From Phyllostachys edulis (Eukaryota; Streptophyta; Magnoliopsida; Poales; Poaceae): a stretch of DNA of 64,000 nt. Positions 46,134-57,223 of the stretch are shown in pieces. Within the stretch, counting starts at the first letter, position 1. Each line of letters opens with the position of its first letter. Made by a program: the position numbers and the translations under genes. The stretch spans positions 39,779,889 to 39,843,888 of the forward strand of contig CM070559.1 of assembly GCA_036346405.1 (NCBI GenBank). The letters run 5' to 3'. The notes under the pieces were generated by a model. The model saw only the letters and a program-made list of their open reading frames with translations, was not told the DNA's origin and did no database searches.

Positions 46134-46960
46134 ACGAGCAGTTCACTGGCCGCTGCGGTTTCGACCAGGGAACATGGAAAAATTTGATGGGTCTCAAAAT
46201 CCCATCGAATTCCTTCAGATCTACACGACCGCTATCCAAGCAGTAGGAGGAGGATAGCGCGTCATAGCGAATTACCTTCTGATTGTACTTGAAGGGTCTG
46301 CTCGATTATGGTTATTAAACCAACCAGTCGAGTCGATCTACTCGTGGCAATATCTCTGCGATCTGTTGCTGGCCAATTTTCAGGGCACCTACCATTGCCC
46401 CAGAAAGGAGGACGACCTACACAGGATGCGACAAAACAACCACGAAACACTACGCCAATTCATCAGGTGTTTCAGTCAGGTTCGCAACTCTATTCCTAAG
46501 GTTTCTGACTCATATATTATCAGAGCCTTCAAGTAGGGAGTCCGTAGTAGAAGGATCACGGAGGACATCGCTTTGAACCCTCCCGCTACTGTAGCCGAAC
46601 TCTTCAAGATGGCTGATCGGTACGCTACTACTGATGAAGCAGTCGAGTGGACCAAAATCATTGATCGAGATGACCAAAGACCCTCGTGAGATCAAGCGAA
46701 GGTAGCAAAAATAAGGATAAGAAGGCTAAGAAATCCAAGAACAAGGCAAAGGGCCAAAAGCCTCAAGCCAATGCTTCTAAGAAGGTCCTGATCGTAAGCG
46801 ATAAGGAGCCACGAACTGCCAAACAATACCCTGATCGAGGCAAAGGTAAGCGCCCCGAACGAAAGAACGATAAGCCTAGGTGGTGCCCTTTCCATAAAAA
46901 GGAAGGACATGACCTCCGCAACTGCCGAGTTTTCCAACGAAAACTCGAAGACTACTACTA
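46134..46960 (+). pseudogene. gag middle and C-terminal part, second copy with zinc knuckle
   Basis: 46135-46355 repeats 44355-44577 with about 7 percent differences, mostly transitions. Gag then continues (FQGTYHCPRKEDDLHRMRQN, then AELFKMADRYATTDEAVEW) with stops at about 46534 and 46688. A Lys-rich stretch leads to RWCPFHKKEGHDLRNC (about 46879-46926), the CPFH...H...C-type knuckle of this gypsy lineage. The copy is inactive. Confidence 0.7.
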
Positions 46961-47249
46961 ACGCAAGAAGGGCCACTTCACGCCTCAAAGAAGTAGGGCA
47001 AGCCGTGGTCGTGACACAGTCGGACGACAATGAGGACATGCCGTTTCAAGATCCCGAGCACACCATCGAGCACATCTTTGGGGGATCATCGGCGTACGAG
47101 TCAAGACAACAGCTAAAGCAGTCGAACACGAGGTAAACTCTATTGACTCCCCTCTTGTCAATAAAGTACCGAAGTGGTCAGAAGTCACCATCTCTTTCGA
47201 GAAGGTTGACTGCCCGATCCCTTCGACTCGACCTAGTTGTTATCCGATC

Positions 47250-47819
47250 GTGGTCGAACCCACCATCAACAACTGTCGAGTAAATCGAGTGTTGATTGAT
47301 GGTGAGAGCTCGTTAAACATTTTATTGACGAATACCCTGGACGAGATGCAAGTACCCAGGACCAAGGTAAGACCGGTAAGATATTTATTTCATGGTATTA
47401 TACCGGGGTCTTCGGCCAGACCCATTCGTCAAGTTTCTCTTCCTTTAAAATTTGGAACACCAAGTAATTTTAGGACGGAGAAGATATCCTTTGATGTGGT
47501 CGATTTCGATACGTCATATAACGCCATACTCGGACGACCAGCTTTGGCTAAATTCTTAATGTCAACTCATTATGGGTATCAATGTCTTAAGATGCCAGGT
47601 CTCAAAGGAGTAATCATAATTCATTATGATATGAAGATGGCGCACATGTGTGACCATCGATCCCTCGAGATGGTGGGGCAGATACCAGCTCGGAAAGAAA
47701 AAGGGCAGCCTTCGACCAAGAACTCGAAGCCTAAAGTCATACCAAGCCGAACGACCAAGTCAAAGAGGTTCCCTGGATCGAGGAACCTTCAAGATCTGCT
47801 CAGATCGGGATACTTCTGA
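47250..47819 (+). pseudogene. Retropepsin-like protease region of gypsy pol
   Basis: VNRVLIDGESSLNIL near the N-terminus corresponds to the aspartic-protease active-site block (usually DGGSS; the second Gly is Glu here). FDTSYNAILGRPALAKF about 85 residues on is the conserved second block of plant gypsy proteases. The open stretch is 189 codons and ends at a stop before the reverse-transcriptase frame. Cleavage of the polyprotein would be its role; an active protease is unlikely. Confidence 0.7.
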
Positions 47820-47892
47820 CCCCAAATAGGAAGATGCCCTCATCACTTTCCTCTAAGCAAACACAGATGTCTTCGCTTGGCAAGCATCCGAC

Positions 47893-48924
47893 ATGCCTAG
47901 AGTCCCCATGGAAGTGATCGAGCACAGGCTAGCTCTACGGCCTGACAAGGTACCCGTAAAACAAAAATTACAGAGATTTGCCCCTGATCGACGAGATTCT
48001 ATAAGGTCAGAATTGGACAAGCTACTTAAAGCAGGCTTTATAAGAGAAGTTGACCACTCAGAGTGGTTGGCCAACCCTGTAATGGTTAGGAAGTCTAACG
48101 GCAAGTGGCGAATGTGCGTAGACTTCACTGATCTTAATAAAGCTTGTCCAAAAGATGATTTTCCTTTATCTCGTATCAATCAGTTGGTTGACTCTACTGC
48201 TGGTTGCGGAACACTAAGTTTTCTATATGCATATTCTAGCTACCATCAGATTAATATGTGTCTAGAAGATGAAGAAAAGACCGCATTTATTACTCTATTT
48301 GGTATATTTTGCTATGTCAAAATGCCATTTGGTCTAAAAAATGCTGGCGCTTCTTTTCAACGCTTGATGCAATCGACTTTCTCACCTCAGCTAGGTCGAA
48401 ATTTGAAAGCTTATGTTGACGATCTAGTCGTAAAAAGCATCAAATGGCTTGATCATGTTTCGGACTTGCAGGAGACGTTCGGCAACCTCAGAAAAAACCG
48501 TTTGAAACTCAATCCTGAGAAGTGTGTGTTTGGAGTCTCTTCGGGAAAATTGCTTGGATTTCTGGTCTCTGTACGAGGGATCGAAGCAAATCTCGAAAAG
48601 ATAAAAGCCATTGTTCAAATGTGCTCTCCAACCACGAAGAAAGAAGTCCAAAAGCTCATAGGGTGTATGGTGGCTTTAAGTCATTTCATAGCACGACTGG
48701 AGGAAAAAGGACTACCTTTCTTCAAACTTCTAAGTAAGCATGACAGTTTCGAGTGGTTGGAAGAGGTAAACGCTGCCTTCGAGGATGTCAAAAGATATCT
48801 TACGAGTGCTCCTATTCTGGTTTCCCCGAAACTAGAAGAGACGCTCTTAATTTATCTAGCTGTCACGCCACAGGCAGTGAGCGCAGTACTAGTCGTAGAA
48901 CGTGAAAACATTCAACGACCATAG
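47893..48924 (+). pseudogene. Reverse transcriptase region of gypsy pol
   Basis: The 343-codon open stretch contains WRMCVDFTDLNKACPKDDFP, the template-grip block FCYVKMPFGLKNAGASFQ and the YVDD motif (residues 174-177). In the first catalytic block the usual Asp of LSFLDAYS is Tyr (residue 112), which should abolish polymerization. The frame ends at a stop at 48924. The text matches Tat-lineage gypsy elements. Confidence 0.8.
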
Positions 48925-49520
48925 TGTACTACGGAAGTGAAGTTTTGCATGGACCTAAGGAGCGATACCCTCAGATTCAAAAGCTTCTCTATGCCCTCCT
49001 CATGTCTTCAATGAAACTGCGGTATTATTTTCAAGCGCACAAGATAATTGTGCCGTTTGAGTTTCTCTTGGGAGTAATCCTCCAGAATAGGGAAGCAGCG
49101 GAACGCATGTCTAAATGGTCAGTAGAACTTGGGGAGTTCGACCTCCATTTCGTGTCCTGAACTACCATTAAATCCCACATCTTGGCAGACTTTATCACCG
49201 AATGGACAAATTCTAAACCTGTTCAGGATCCCTAATACGATACCCACGACAGGTGGACAATATACTTTGACGGGTCACTTACTTTAAGTGGCTTGGGGGC
49301 TGGGGTGGTCCTGGAATCTCCTAACGGAGAGACCTTAAGGTATGCCATACAGTTAAACTTTCAGGCCACTAACAACGTGGCAGAGTACGAAGGTTTACTA
49401 ACTGGCATACGAGCTGCGAAAGCGCTCGCGATTCAACGACTACTCGTGAGAGGAGGCTCTCAACTGGTTGTGAATCAGGTTGGAAAAGAGTACCAGTGCT
49501 CTAATCCGACCATGTCTTGA
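48925..49520 (+). pseudogene. RNase H region, with Tat-type extra RNase H
   Basis: After the pol thumb comes ERYPQIQKLLYALLMSSMKL and RMSKWSVELGEFDLHFVS, the usual RNase H stretch. A second RNase H-like domain follows: FDGSLTLSGLGAGVVLESPN, then NNVAEYEGLLTGIRAAKAL. The second copy is the archaeal-type RNase H found in Tat-lineage gypsy elements. A later acidic position usually written DSQLVVNQV reads GGSQLVVNQV. Stops at about 49158 and 49518 break the frame. Confidence 0.65.
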
Positions 49521-49659
49521 TACTTATCAGAGGTTCGAAAGCTTGAAAAGTATTTTTTTCGGTTTCGAGGTACAATTCATCCCTTGAAAGGATAATTTCC
49601 TCGCAGACCAGCTTGCTCGGATAGCTTCTTCCCGATCATAAGTACCAAAAGGGGTCTTC

Positions 49660-50982
49660 TTGGAGCAACTCCAGAAGCCATCTCTAGTGGACACACCAGA
49701 GACATCTCCTATTGGGACAGCCTCTCTAGAATACGAGGATACTTGGATGGATCCCATCTACAAGTATCTTCAAACGGGTTCCGTACCCGATGACGATCTC
49801 GAAAAAGATCGTTTATCCCGAAAGGCCAAAATGTATACTTTGGTCGAAGGAGTCCTCTATAAACGAGGTACTCAAGGGGTACTCATGCGATGCATACCGC
49901 AGAGAGAAGGACTAAACCTCCTTCACGACATACACGGGGGCATCTGTGGAACTCATGCTTCCTATAGAATGTTGGTTGGAAAAGTCTTTCGATAAGGATT
50001 TTACTGGCCAACAGCCCTCTACGATGCTAAAAGGTTGGTTAAGAAATGTGTACAATACCAGTTTCATAGCAGGCAAATACACCAACCAGCTCAGGCATTA
50101 CAAACAATCTCTCTATCTTGGCCTTTTGCGACCTGGGGTCTCGATATCCTAGGACTGTTCCCAAGGGCTCCAGGAGGGTTCGAGTTCCTTTTTGTGGATA
50201 TTGATACGTTCACAAAATGGATCGAAGCTGAACCTGTGACTGGGATAACAACGGAAGCCGCAAAATAGTTCATGATGAGAAGCGTGATTACTCGGTTTGA
50301 AGTCCCAAGTCGAATAATCACAGATAATGGTAAACAATTTTTGAGTGCAAAATCTTAGGAATTTTGCGATGAGTTGGGTACCAAGCTCTGTTACGCCTCT
50401 GTCGCTCATCCCCAAAGCAATGGGGCAGTCGAATGAGCGAATGGCCAAATAATGTAGGGAATTAAAACTCGAGTCTTCGACTAGCTTGCTAAGCGCTCGG
50501 GGGTTTGGGTACAAGAATTACCCTCAGTATTATGGGCAGTTCGTATGACCGCTAGTCGGACAACAAGCGAAGCACCTTTTTTCCTAGTCTTTGGTGTTGA
50601 AGCCATGCTTCCACCAGAAATAAAGATCAGGTCTACAAGGGTTGAGAGTTTCAATGACTCAACCCAAGAACAACTTCGAGCGGATGACATTAACCTTCTC
50701 GAAGAGAAGAGAAATCAGGCATTAATTCGTTCAGCAGTATAACAGCAAGCCCTGTGCAAATACTACAATCGTAAGGTCCAACCTCGCAGCCTTGCTATAG
50801 GTGACTTGGTATTGAGGAAAATTCAATCCCAGTATAATTGGAACAAACTTTCCCCCAAGTGGGAAGGTCCTTACACGGTGGTCGAAGTTATGTGTTTAGG
50901 CTCGGTACGACTGGCAATGGAAGACGATCGGATTCTCTCTAATTCTTGGAACATCGACCAGTTGTGCAAATTCTATGTGTAA
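49660..50982 (+). pseudogene. Integrase region of gypsy pol
   Basis: Conserved text in order: HDIHGGICGTHASYRML (zinc-binding H..H side), KRLVKKCVQYQFH (Cys side), then the core WGLDILGLFPRAP..FLFVDIDTFTKWIEAEP, RIITDNGKQF, and YASVAHPQSNGAVE with the Glu of the DDE triad. The C-terminal part has KWEGPYTVVEV. Stops interrupt at about 49993, 50266, 50356, 50435, 50450, 50480 and 50740. It would insert the cDNA; this copy is dead. Pol ends near 50982. Confidence 0.75.
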
Positions 50983-51840
50983 GCGACCAACCAATCAATA
51001 AAGCATCAGGTTCTTTCTATCTTTATTATTTTACTTTGAGTAGCGCTTTGACAATTCTTTCAACCATACCCTGGTCGAAGGTCCACTCTGACCAGTTCCT
51101 AGTCGTGAACTCTTCCACGACAATACACTGGTCGTAAGAAATTCTACGACCAGTACCCAGTTCATCATTACACTGGTCGAAAGGATGGTAACATCACCGA
51201 GTCGAAGCCTTTCCTCTCTGCACGTGGTCCCTCCCACTAGAAGGAACTTCCTAGAGTCGATTCGTTTCTCCCTTTTTGCTGCCAACACAAAGAGCTTGGG
51301 TTCAAAACATGGTCGAAATAATGTCAAGCCGACTCTTAGTACCTTAATTTATTTCTTCATTCATCTTTTTGAAAAATAAATTAAGCCGAGTACACTTTCC
51401 AAATTTGCTCGACTACTTTCGATAAACTCAGTTTGTTTTAACTGGTCGGAGGAAGTTACAACACCTAGTCGAAGACTTTTCTCTCTACACGTGGTCCTGC
51501 CCACTAGAAAGAACTTCCTAGCATCGTTCTGTTTCTAACTCTTGCTACCAGAGCGAACCTACTGTGTGCATTGAAATAAGTTGAACAAATTTTTTAAGGA
51601 ACTCCAGACGTTTATCTAACTCAAGTTAACCGTTCTTGATTTGATTAATCTGGTTGGAGATGGTAACATCACCTAGTCGAAGCATTTCCTCTCTACACGT
51701 GGTCCTGCCCACTAGAAGGAACTTCCTAGTGTTGACTCATTCCTACTCTTTCGACCAGTGCAAGATTATCGTGATCGAAAAACTACAAGTTAGCTAAACA
51801 TCTCTCTTTTTCAGAAAACCCATTTAACACTATTTACTAG
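50983..51840 (+). repeat. Post-pol region of the main gypsy element with three 73-bp repeats
   Basis: Three copies of a block with GTCGAAG, TTTCCTCTCT, CACGTGGTCC and CACTAGAAGGAACTTCCTAG lie at 51183-51254, 51449-51521 and 51657-51729. Each holds a CACGTG core and a CTAGAAGGAACTTCCTAG palindrome. TGGTCGTAAG motifs lie at 51060-51180. The antisense ORF and 3' LTR expected further right are missing; sequence of a LINE begins near 51965. Confidence 0.65.
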
Positions 51841-51964
51841 GTTTATCTAAATAAACCAAGCAAATAGTTGGTGGCTAGGATAAAGTTATTAATTTGACTT
51901 CAATTCTTAGTCTTGCTCTTTTTTTTCATTCATTATCTTATGAGTCACTAACTACTCGACAAGA

Positions 51965-53266
51965 TGATTTTCAAGAAGAATGAAGGATTATATCTGGGAG
52001 ACATGAACTCAGCCTTGCTGGGTAAATGACTATGGAGGTTGGAGAATGAGAATGGTCAATGGCAAGAGATGATTAGAAGAAAATATCTTGGTAAGAACAC
52101 GTTGGCTCAGGTGATGCCTATGGTGGGGGATTCATGGTTCTAGAAAGGTGTCTTAGGGGTAAGGGATATTTTTCTGTCTTGTTGCAAGAGAAAACTGGAA
52201 GATGGTACTAGAATTAGATTTTGGGAGGATCTATGGCTTGGAGATGTGCCTTTCTCAGTAAAGTATGCAAGACTATACAATATTACTATCTCCAAAAATA
52301 TCTCTGTAGCAAAGGCCCTTGAGCAGGAGTATAAAAACATCAAATTCAGAAAGTTGGTGTGTGGAGAAGGGTTTGTTCTGTGGAATAGGCTTATAGAAGA
52401 TTACAATGGTGTGATACTGCAGGAGGAATGTGATAGATTAATGTGGCTGTTGTCTCCTTCGAGGACCTTTTTTGTTAAATCTTTTTATAATTTTCTAAGG
52501 GTGCAGAGTATTGCTTTCCCACATAAATTCATTTGGGATGTTAAACTACCCTTAAGGCTTAAAATTTTCCTTTGGTTAGTGATGAAACGAAGCATTTTGA
52601 CCAAAGACAATCTTCTCTGCATGGGTTGGGTGGGTGACAAAAAAATGTATGTTTTGTGGGGCGGATGGAAGTATTGATCATTTGTTCTTGTTGTGTCCTT
52701 TGTTGAGATATATTTGGAATATCATGAGTTGTACTTTTGGCCTGCCTAGCCCCCCAACAGATAGTGACCGGTTATTCTCTATATGGGTAGGGAGGTTTGC
52801 TAGGAAGACCAGAAAGCTGGTGTTGGTTGGCGTAACAACTATTTTGTGGAGCATCTGGAAAGTACGCAATTCGGCATGTTTCTAGAAAAAATGGTCTGCG
52901 GAACCTATCTCAGTGATTAATATTATTTGTCATTGGATTGAATTTTGGTCTAAATTATAGAAGGAGGAAGAGCGGGAGGAGCTCCTCAAGAGCACTAGAG
53001 CAATTGGGAAAGTTGTTACTGAAGTTTTTGGAGCTAGAAGCAGATGGGCGCCATGGACCAGCAGATTAGTCCATAGAAGTGGATAGAGCTTTCATTTTGT
53101 TAAGGGGCTCTCTGAGCTCCTCTCAAAACCTGTTAATTAATCTTAGTCTCCAATGTTGCTGCTCCTTGTAAAAGACCTGTGTATATCTTTGCTGTCTTCT
53201 GAACTCTTGTAGTTTGTTTCCTTTAAATGGAAATGAGGTGCAAACCTATTATCAAAAAAAAAATGC
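51965..53266 (+). mobile_element. 5'-truncated L1-type LINE with poly(A)
   Basis: The plus strand encodes the C-terminal part of ORF2 in pieces: LGDMNSALLGK, LWRLENENGQWQEMIRRKYL, FWEDLWLGDVPFSVKYARLY, then the zf-RVT region LPLRLKIFLWLVMKRSILTK, CMFCGADGSIDHLFLLCPLL and ILWSIWKVRNSACF. A 3' UTR and a run of A (about 53258-53266) follow. Endonuclease and reverse-transcriptase cores are absent because of 5' truncation. Stops and a frameshift near 52660 show decay. No clear target duplication was found. Confidence 0.75.
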
Positions 53267-53290
53267 CAAAGAAAACTTTTTTGCGTGTTA

Positions 53291-53853
53291 CTCCCTCTAT
53301 TCAAGAATATATGACGTTTTGGACATCGATACGATCTTCAACATGCAACTTTGACCATTATTTTTTATATGAATATGTTCATAAAATAATATAAAATTAA
53401 AATATGAGTAAAGTCCATTACGGTCCTTAAACTTTTATCTTTGTGTCATTCCGTCCATAGACTTTCAAAGTGTGTCATCCGGTCCCTAAACACTTTTTGG
53501 GTCTCAAACATAGCCCTCTTGCTTAGACACGATGAATGGCACACTTTGAAAGTCTATGGACCGATGACACAAAGATAAAAAGTTTAAGGACTAATTTGAG
53601 ATCCAAACAGTGTTTAGGGACCGAGATGACACACTTTGAAAGTCTATGGACCGGAATGACACAAGATAAAAAGTTTAAGGACCGTAATGGACTTTACTCT
53701 TAAAATATTATGAAAATATTTTTCATGACTAATCTAATTATATCATTTTCACATGAGCAATACAAATATTTTTTATATATTAGTGATCAAAGTTAAGGAA
53801 ATTTAATTGCACATTTTCTATAATATCGTATATTTCTGAACGGATGGATGGAG
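53291..53853. mobile_element. Stowaway-type MITE (Tc1/mariner), interrupted
   Basis: Ends CTCCCTCTATTCAAGAATAT and (reverse strand) CTCCATCCATCCGTTCAGAA are the classic Stowaway inverted repeats. They are flanked by TA on both sides (53289-53290, 53854-53855). Removing the nested element leaves about 260 bp. Confidence 0.75.
53406..53699. mobile_element. Mutator-type MITE nested in the Stowaway element
   Basis: The 294-bp element has long inverted ends (GAGTAAAGTCCATTACGGTC at both, nearly identical for about 70 bp) and a perfect 9-bp duplication TTAAAATAT (53397-53405, 53700-53708). The right arm also holds a direct copy of part of its TIR, so the element could fold into a hairpin. Confidence 0.8.
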
Positions 53854-53855
53854 TA

Positions 53856-54798
53856 TATATTTCAGTCTCATATGTTGCTTGCTATGCGTGTGCCGCGGTT
53901 TGTTTGGAGCATAAGTGGCCGTGGTTTTACGTGAGACGTACGCTGTTGAGAGGTGATTTGGTGATACCACTCTGAGTTTATCCTATAGTCGTACTAATAC
54001 CAGAATCCTTTGTTTGGATACGGATAACACCTGTCTGTTGCTTACTTATTTTGTAATCCGGTTTGAAGTTGAAGGCGGGAATGAACTAGGTAGGCTAATA
54101 ACGTGTAATTTGTAGCTGCCGTTTTGACGATTTGCTAGCTTCAGATGACATCTCAATAGAAGTTGCTGGAAATATATTTGCAAATCCCTTGATGTAATTT
54201 ATCTATTACCGATAGAAAATCTGCTTTCCACAAGACCACAAGAGAAAGCATGCACATGAAAGCTAAAAATGCAATCAAATCCCGTAAATTCTGATGAGTT
54301 TCAAGGCGAACAGCTACAACGGTCCGGCCAGGTCACCAACCAGTTGCTATGCTAGCCTGTGTGTGTTCCTACCGACCAAATCGACCAATTTTGCCCGACA
54401 CGGCAGCGCACAGGCAGCTAGCCGCTCGAGGACAGCATCGCAACAACGGACGGTTTGATCGCAGATTCGCGGCAGTTGCACGCACGGAAATTTGGAAATA
54501 GTAGCGAGCTGCGCCGCTGCATGGCGCTGCCGCCAATGGATTTGGAACAAACGTGCATGCAGTTTCCCGGTCAGATGGAGCGACCAGTATGCGTATCTGT
54601 ATCTATGCATTGCAGGACTTGAAATGGTGTGAGAATAATCAGTTGAGGGGTAATAATTGTCAGACAAAACCAGATGGGTTTGTCTCCTATGCTGTTAGTA
54701 ACACTGAATAGTCTACTTGAAAGAGGATCGCTGTGCTTATAGCCTAATACTAATATGATCTAATGATCTCCAGACAACAACTAATATTGTAGTACAGA
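53856..54798. other. Intergenic region, no gene seen
   Basis: No supported ORF or repeat boundary. It is far-upstream flank of the TBL gene. Confidence 0.4.
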
Positions 54799-54941
54799 CA
54801 GGGCAGAGCTGGCCTAGACAATGGCCCGAGGTCTCAGATCAAAAACTCATGAAAAATCTCTGAAAAAAATCATCAGAATATGAGTTCGGCCAAGAACAAT
54901 TGGTCCAGCCTGGGGCTTAGGTTATGGCTGGCTCCGCCCTG
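54799..54941. mobile_element. Small hAT-like MITE
   Basis: The 143-bp element has ends CAGGGCAGAGCTGGCC and (reverse strand) CAGGGCGGAGCCAGCC, the form common to hAT MITEs of grasses. Flanking octamers AGTACAGA and AGTTCATG agree at five of eight positions, so the duplication is only partly preserved. Confidence 0.5.
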
Positions 54942-55782
54942 AGTTCATGGTGTGATGACTCCGTTGGATCATTGGAACAGAAAATAATGCCATGCCAATA
55001 ATGCGATATGAGGATTAGGAGAGCAGCAGGGAATGTTCTGCGCATGCAGCAGTATCTCTGAAACTGTCCATCTCCTAATACCTCTCTGCTACGCAAACCT
55101 TTTCTGTTTTGCCAGTGTAGTAACGACGACAGTTCTATATCCCAATCAATCTGCTATTATAAGAGGAGATGTATCAAATAGCCACCAGCTGCTTAGCTAC
55201 ATGGAATGAACAAATCATCCAATGGACCTGTAGCATTGTTTAGTTTGCCTCCCCTTTCTATTCTTTGTAGTTTGCACTGGTGTTACTGCACATTAGTCAT
55301 GCATCATCGCACATTCCAAATGATTTAGAGTTGATATTGCTGTCGCGACGCAGATGTGCATGTTTTTTTAGTACTGTGTAGATGTGCATCTGGTTTGGTT
55401 GGACCAGAACGTCTTGGCCGGTTTTCTCGTATCCCAGTCCGGCTCAATATCTGTGTTGGAACTTGGGTTGGGCCTTCTAAGATAGACACGAAAAGAAATT
55501 TCTTTTTTTGGGCCTAGGATTGTGTGGCGCATGGACCATGGCAGCGCCCACCAACTCCCCACCAAACGATTCGCCGCTGCCGGCGACGTGGGCGTGGATC
55601 CATCGGAATGTCTGTTCCTTCTGCAAGATTTGCCGTGCCATCCTCTGTTCGCCCCCCAAAAAATCCTTTTTTTTCTTCTTAAGCACAAAGTAATTAATTA
55701 GCAGCAGATCAAGGGCCTGATGAGAGAACAGCGGTAAGCCACCCACCGTGTTTTATTAATTCTCCGGTAAATAACGTTACTG

Positions 55783-55983
55783 TTGTACTTTTCGTCAGAT
55801 TTACCTCAGACATCCATCTTTCTTTCTCCCTCCTATCCTGCCTGCCTCTCCGGCCGAGGAGAAGAAACACGACAGAGAGAGAGAGAGAGAGGAGAGGATT
55901 TCACTGCGCGCTGTGAGGTGGGGCACTCGTTTCCCCGCGTCCAATCTCTCGATCCCGCGAGGAGCCCCCCCCCCGGCGTGAGG
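55783..55983 (+). promoter_or_regulatory. Probable 5' UTR exon of the TBL gene with GA microsatellite
   Basis: A pyrimidine-rich leader, a GA run (about 55875-55892) and a GC-rich end precede a donor-like GTGAG|GTAGTC near 55982. An acceptor (TTTTAACAG) at 57188 would join it to the coding exon, giving a 1.2-kb leader intron. GA-rich leaders and long first introns are common in expressed grass genes. There is no direct transcript evidence. Confidence 0.4.
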
Positions 55984-56972
55984 TAGTCTCACCCAGGTTG
56001 TTGCCCGTGGTTTCTTTCGTGCGGTAGATTTTTTACGGTTCCAAGAACCGCGAGGTTTTCCCTGTTACTTGGCCTTGTTTCCTAGCTTTAGTCTGCGTGT
56101 GGTTATAAGAACCGTGAAATAGGAATTGAGGAGGATGCGGAGGCGTGGGATCGGATGTTATGATAGACTGATTCTTGTTTCTTTTTTCCCTAGATTTGGT
56201 TTGTGTGCAGCGCATCCGTTTCTGACAGATTTGGCGCTAGATTGTAGTCGTCAGGGACAGTTTTTGCTGCATCGATTCGAGCGATTGAAGTGCCGGCTAG
56301 TGTGATCTTGACCTAGGATTTGTCTTCCTGTGTTTACCGTATTTGCTTCTAGAAACAGGTTTATTCGCACCAAATAAATCTCTCTCAGGAAGAAAATTTT
56401 GGAGTGAAGGCGAGTGGTTTTTTTACAAGGACTTTGTTCAGTTTTCAGTCTATACACTTTGCATTGCCCCCAGGTTAAGATTGTTTGGAGTGATTAACTA
56501 GTTGATGGTTGTGTGAGCCGACGCTGCCGTTGTTGCTTGTTGAAAAATGACAGTTTGTGTTCGTAGTTTCATTATCGGGGACGTTTTGTTGCAAGTTTTA
56601 CTTGAATGGGTTGATCTGCAGCTATGCACGCATAACATGGGTTATCTTGATTAATTTGATCGGATTTTCTTCTTTGTTCTGGATGAAGTTTGGATCCAAA
56701 GATGCGCTACGTAGTATGTGCTTGCAATAGACTTTTTGGTTGTCAACACGTACCGAAGCTTGTAGCTAGCTTCGCAGATTGTAACTGAATTAGACTGTCC
56801 TGCAAAGCACCTGGAGTGGTGAGCATAAGCCTACGGTGTGAAGAATCATCCAGTTGATTAAGAAGGCCACACATTATAGCATCTCCCAATAAAATCTTTT
56901 GACAGGCTCAGAAAATGATTTTGTACTTGGCAGGTGCGAGGCGGACTAGGCCTTTTTTTATTATATTGGTGG

Positions 56973-57084
56973 TTGATAAATTAGTAAATTGTTAAAACGA
57001 AGAGTAAAAGTATCGTCCGCCTTACTGTTTGATAAATTAGTAAATTGTTAAAACGAAGAGTAAAAGGATCGTCCGCTTTACTGT
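56973..57084 (+). repeat. Two-copy tandem duplication, 56-bp unit, in the TBL leader intron
   Basis: TTGATAAATTAGTAAATTGT and the following 36 bp occur twice (56973-57028, 57029-57084) with two differences. Confidence 0.8.
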
Positions 57085-57223
57085 TTAGCCTTCATGTTTA
57101 CAAAAACTTACAAGTTAAAATTCTTTTGCCAAATATTGCGTACTACTAGGTATAATAGCACTTGTCTAATTTAACCTCTTTTAACAGGTTTCTACAATCA
57201 TCAATTGTCTTATTTTTACATGG

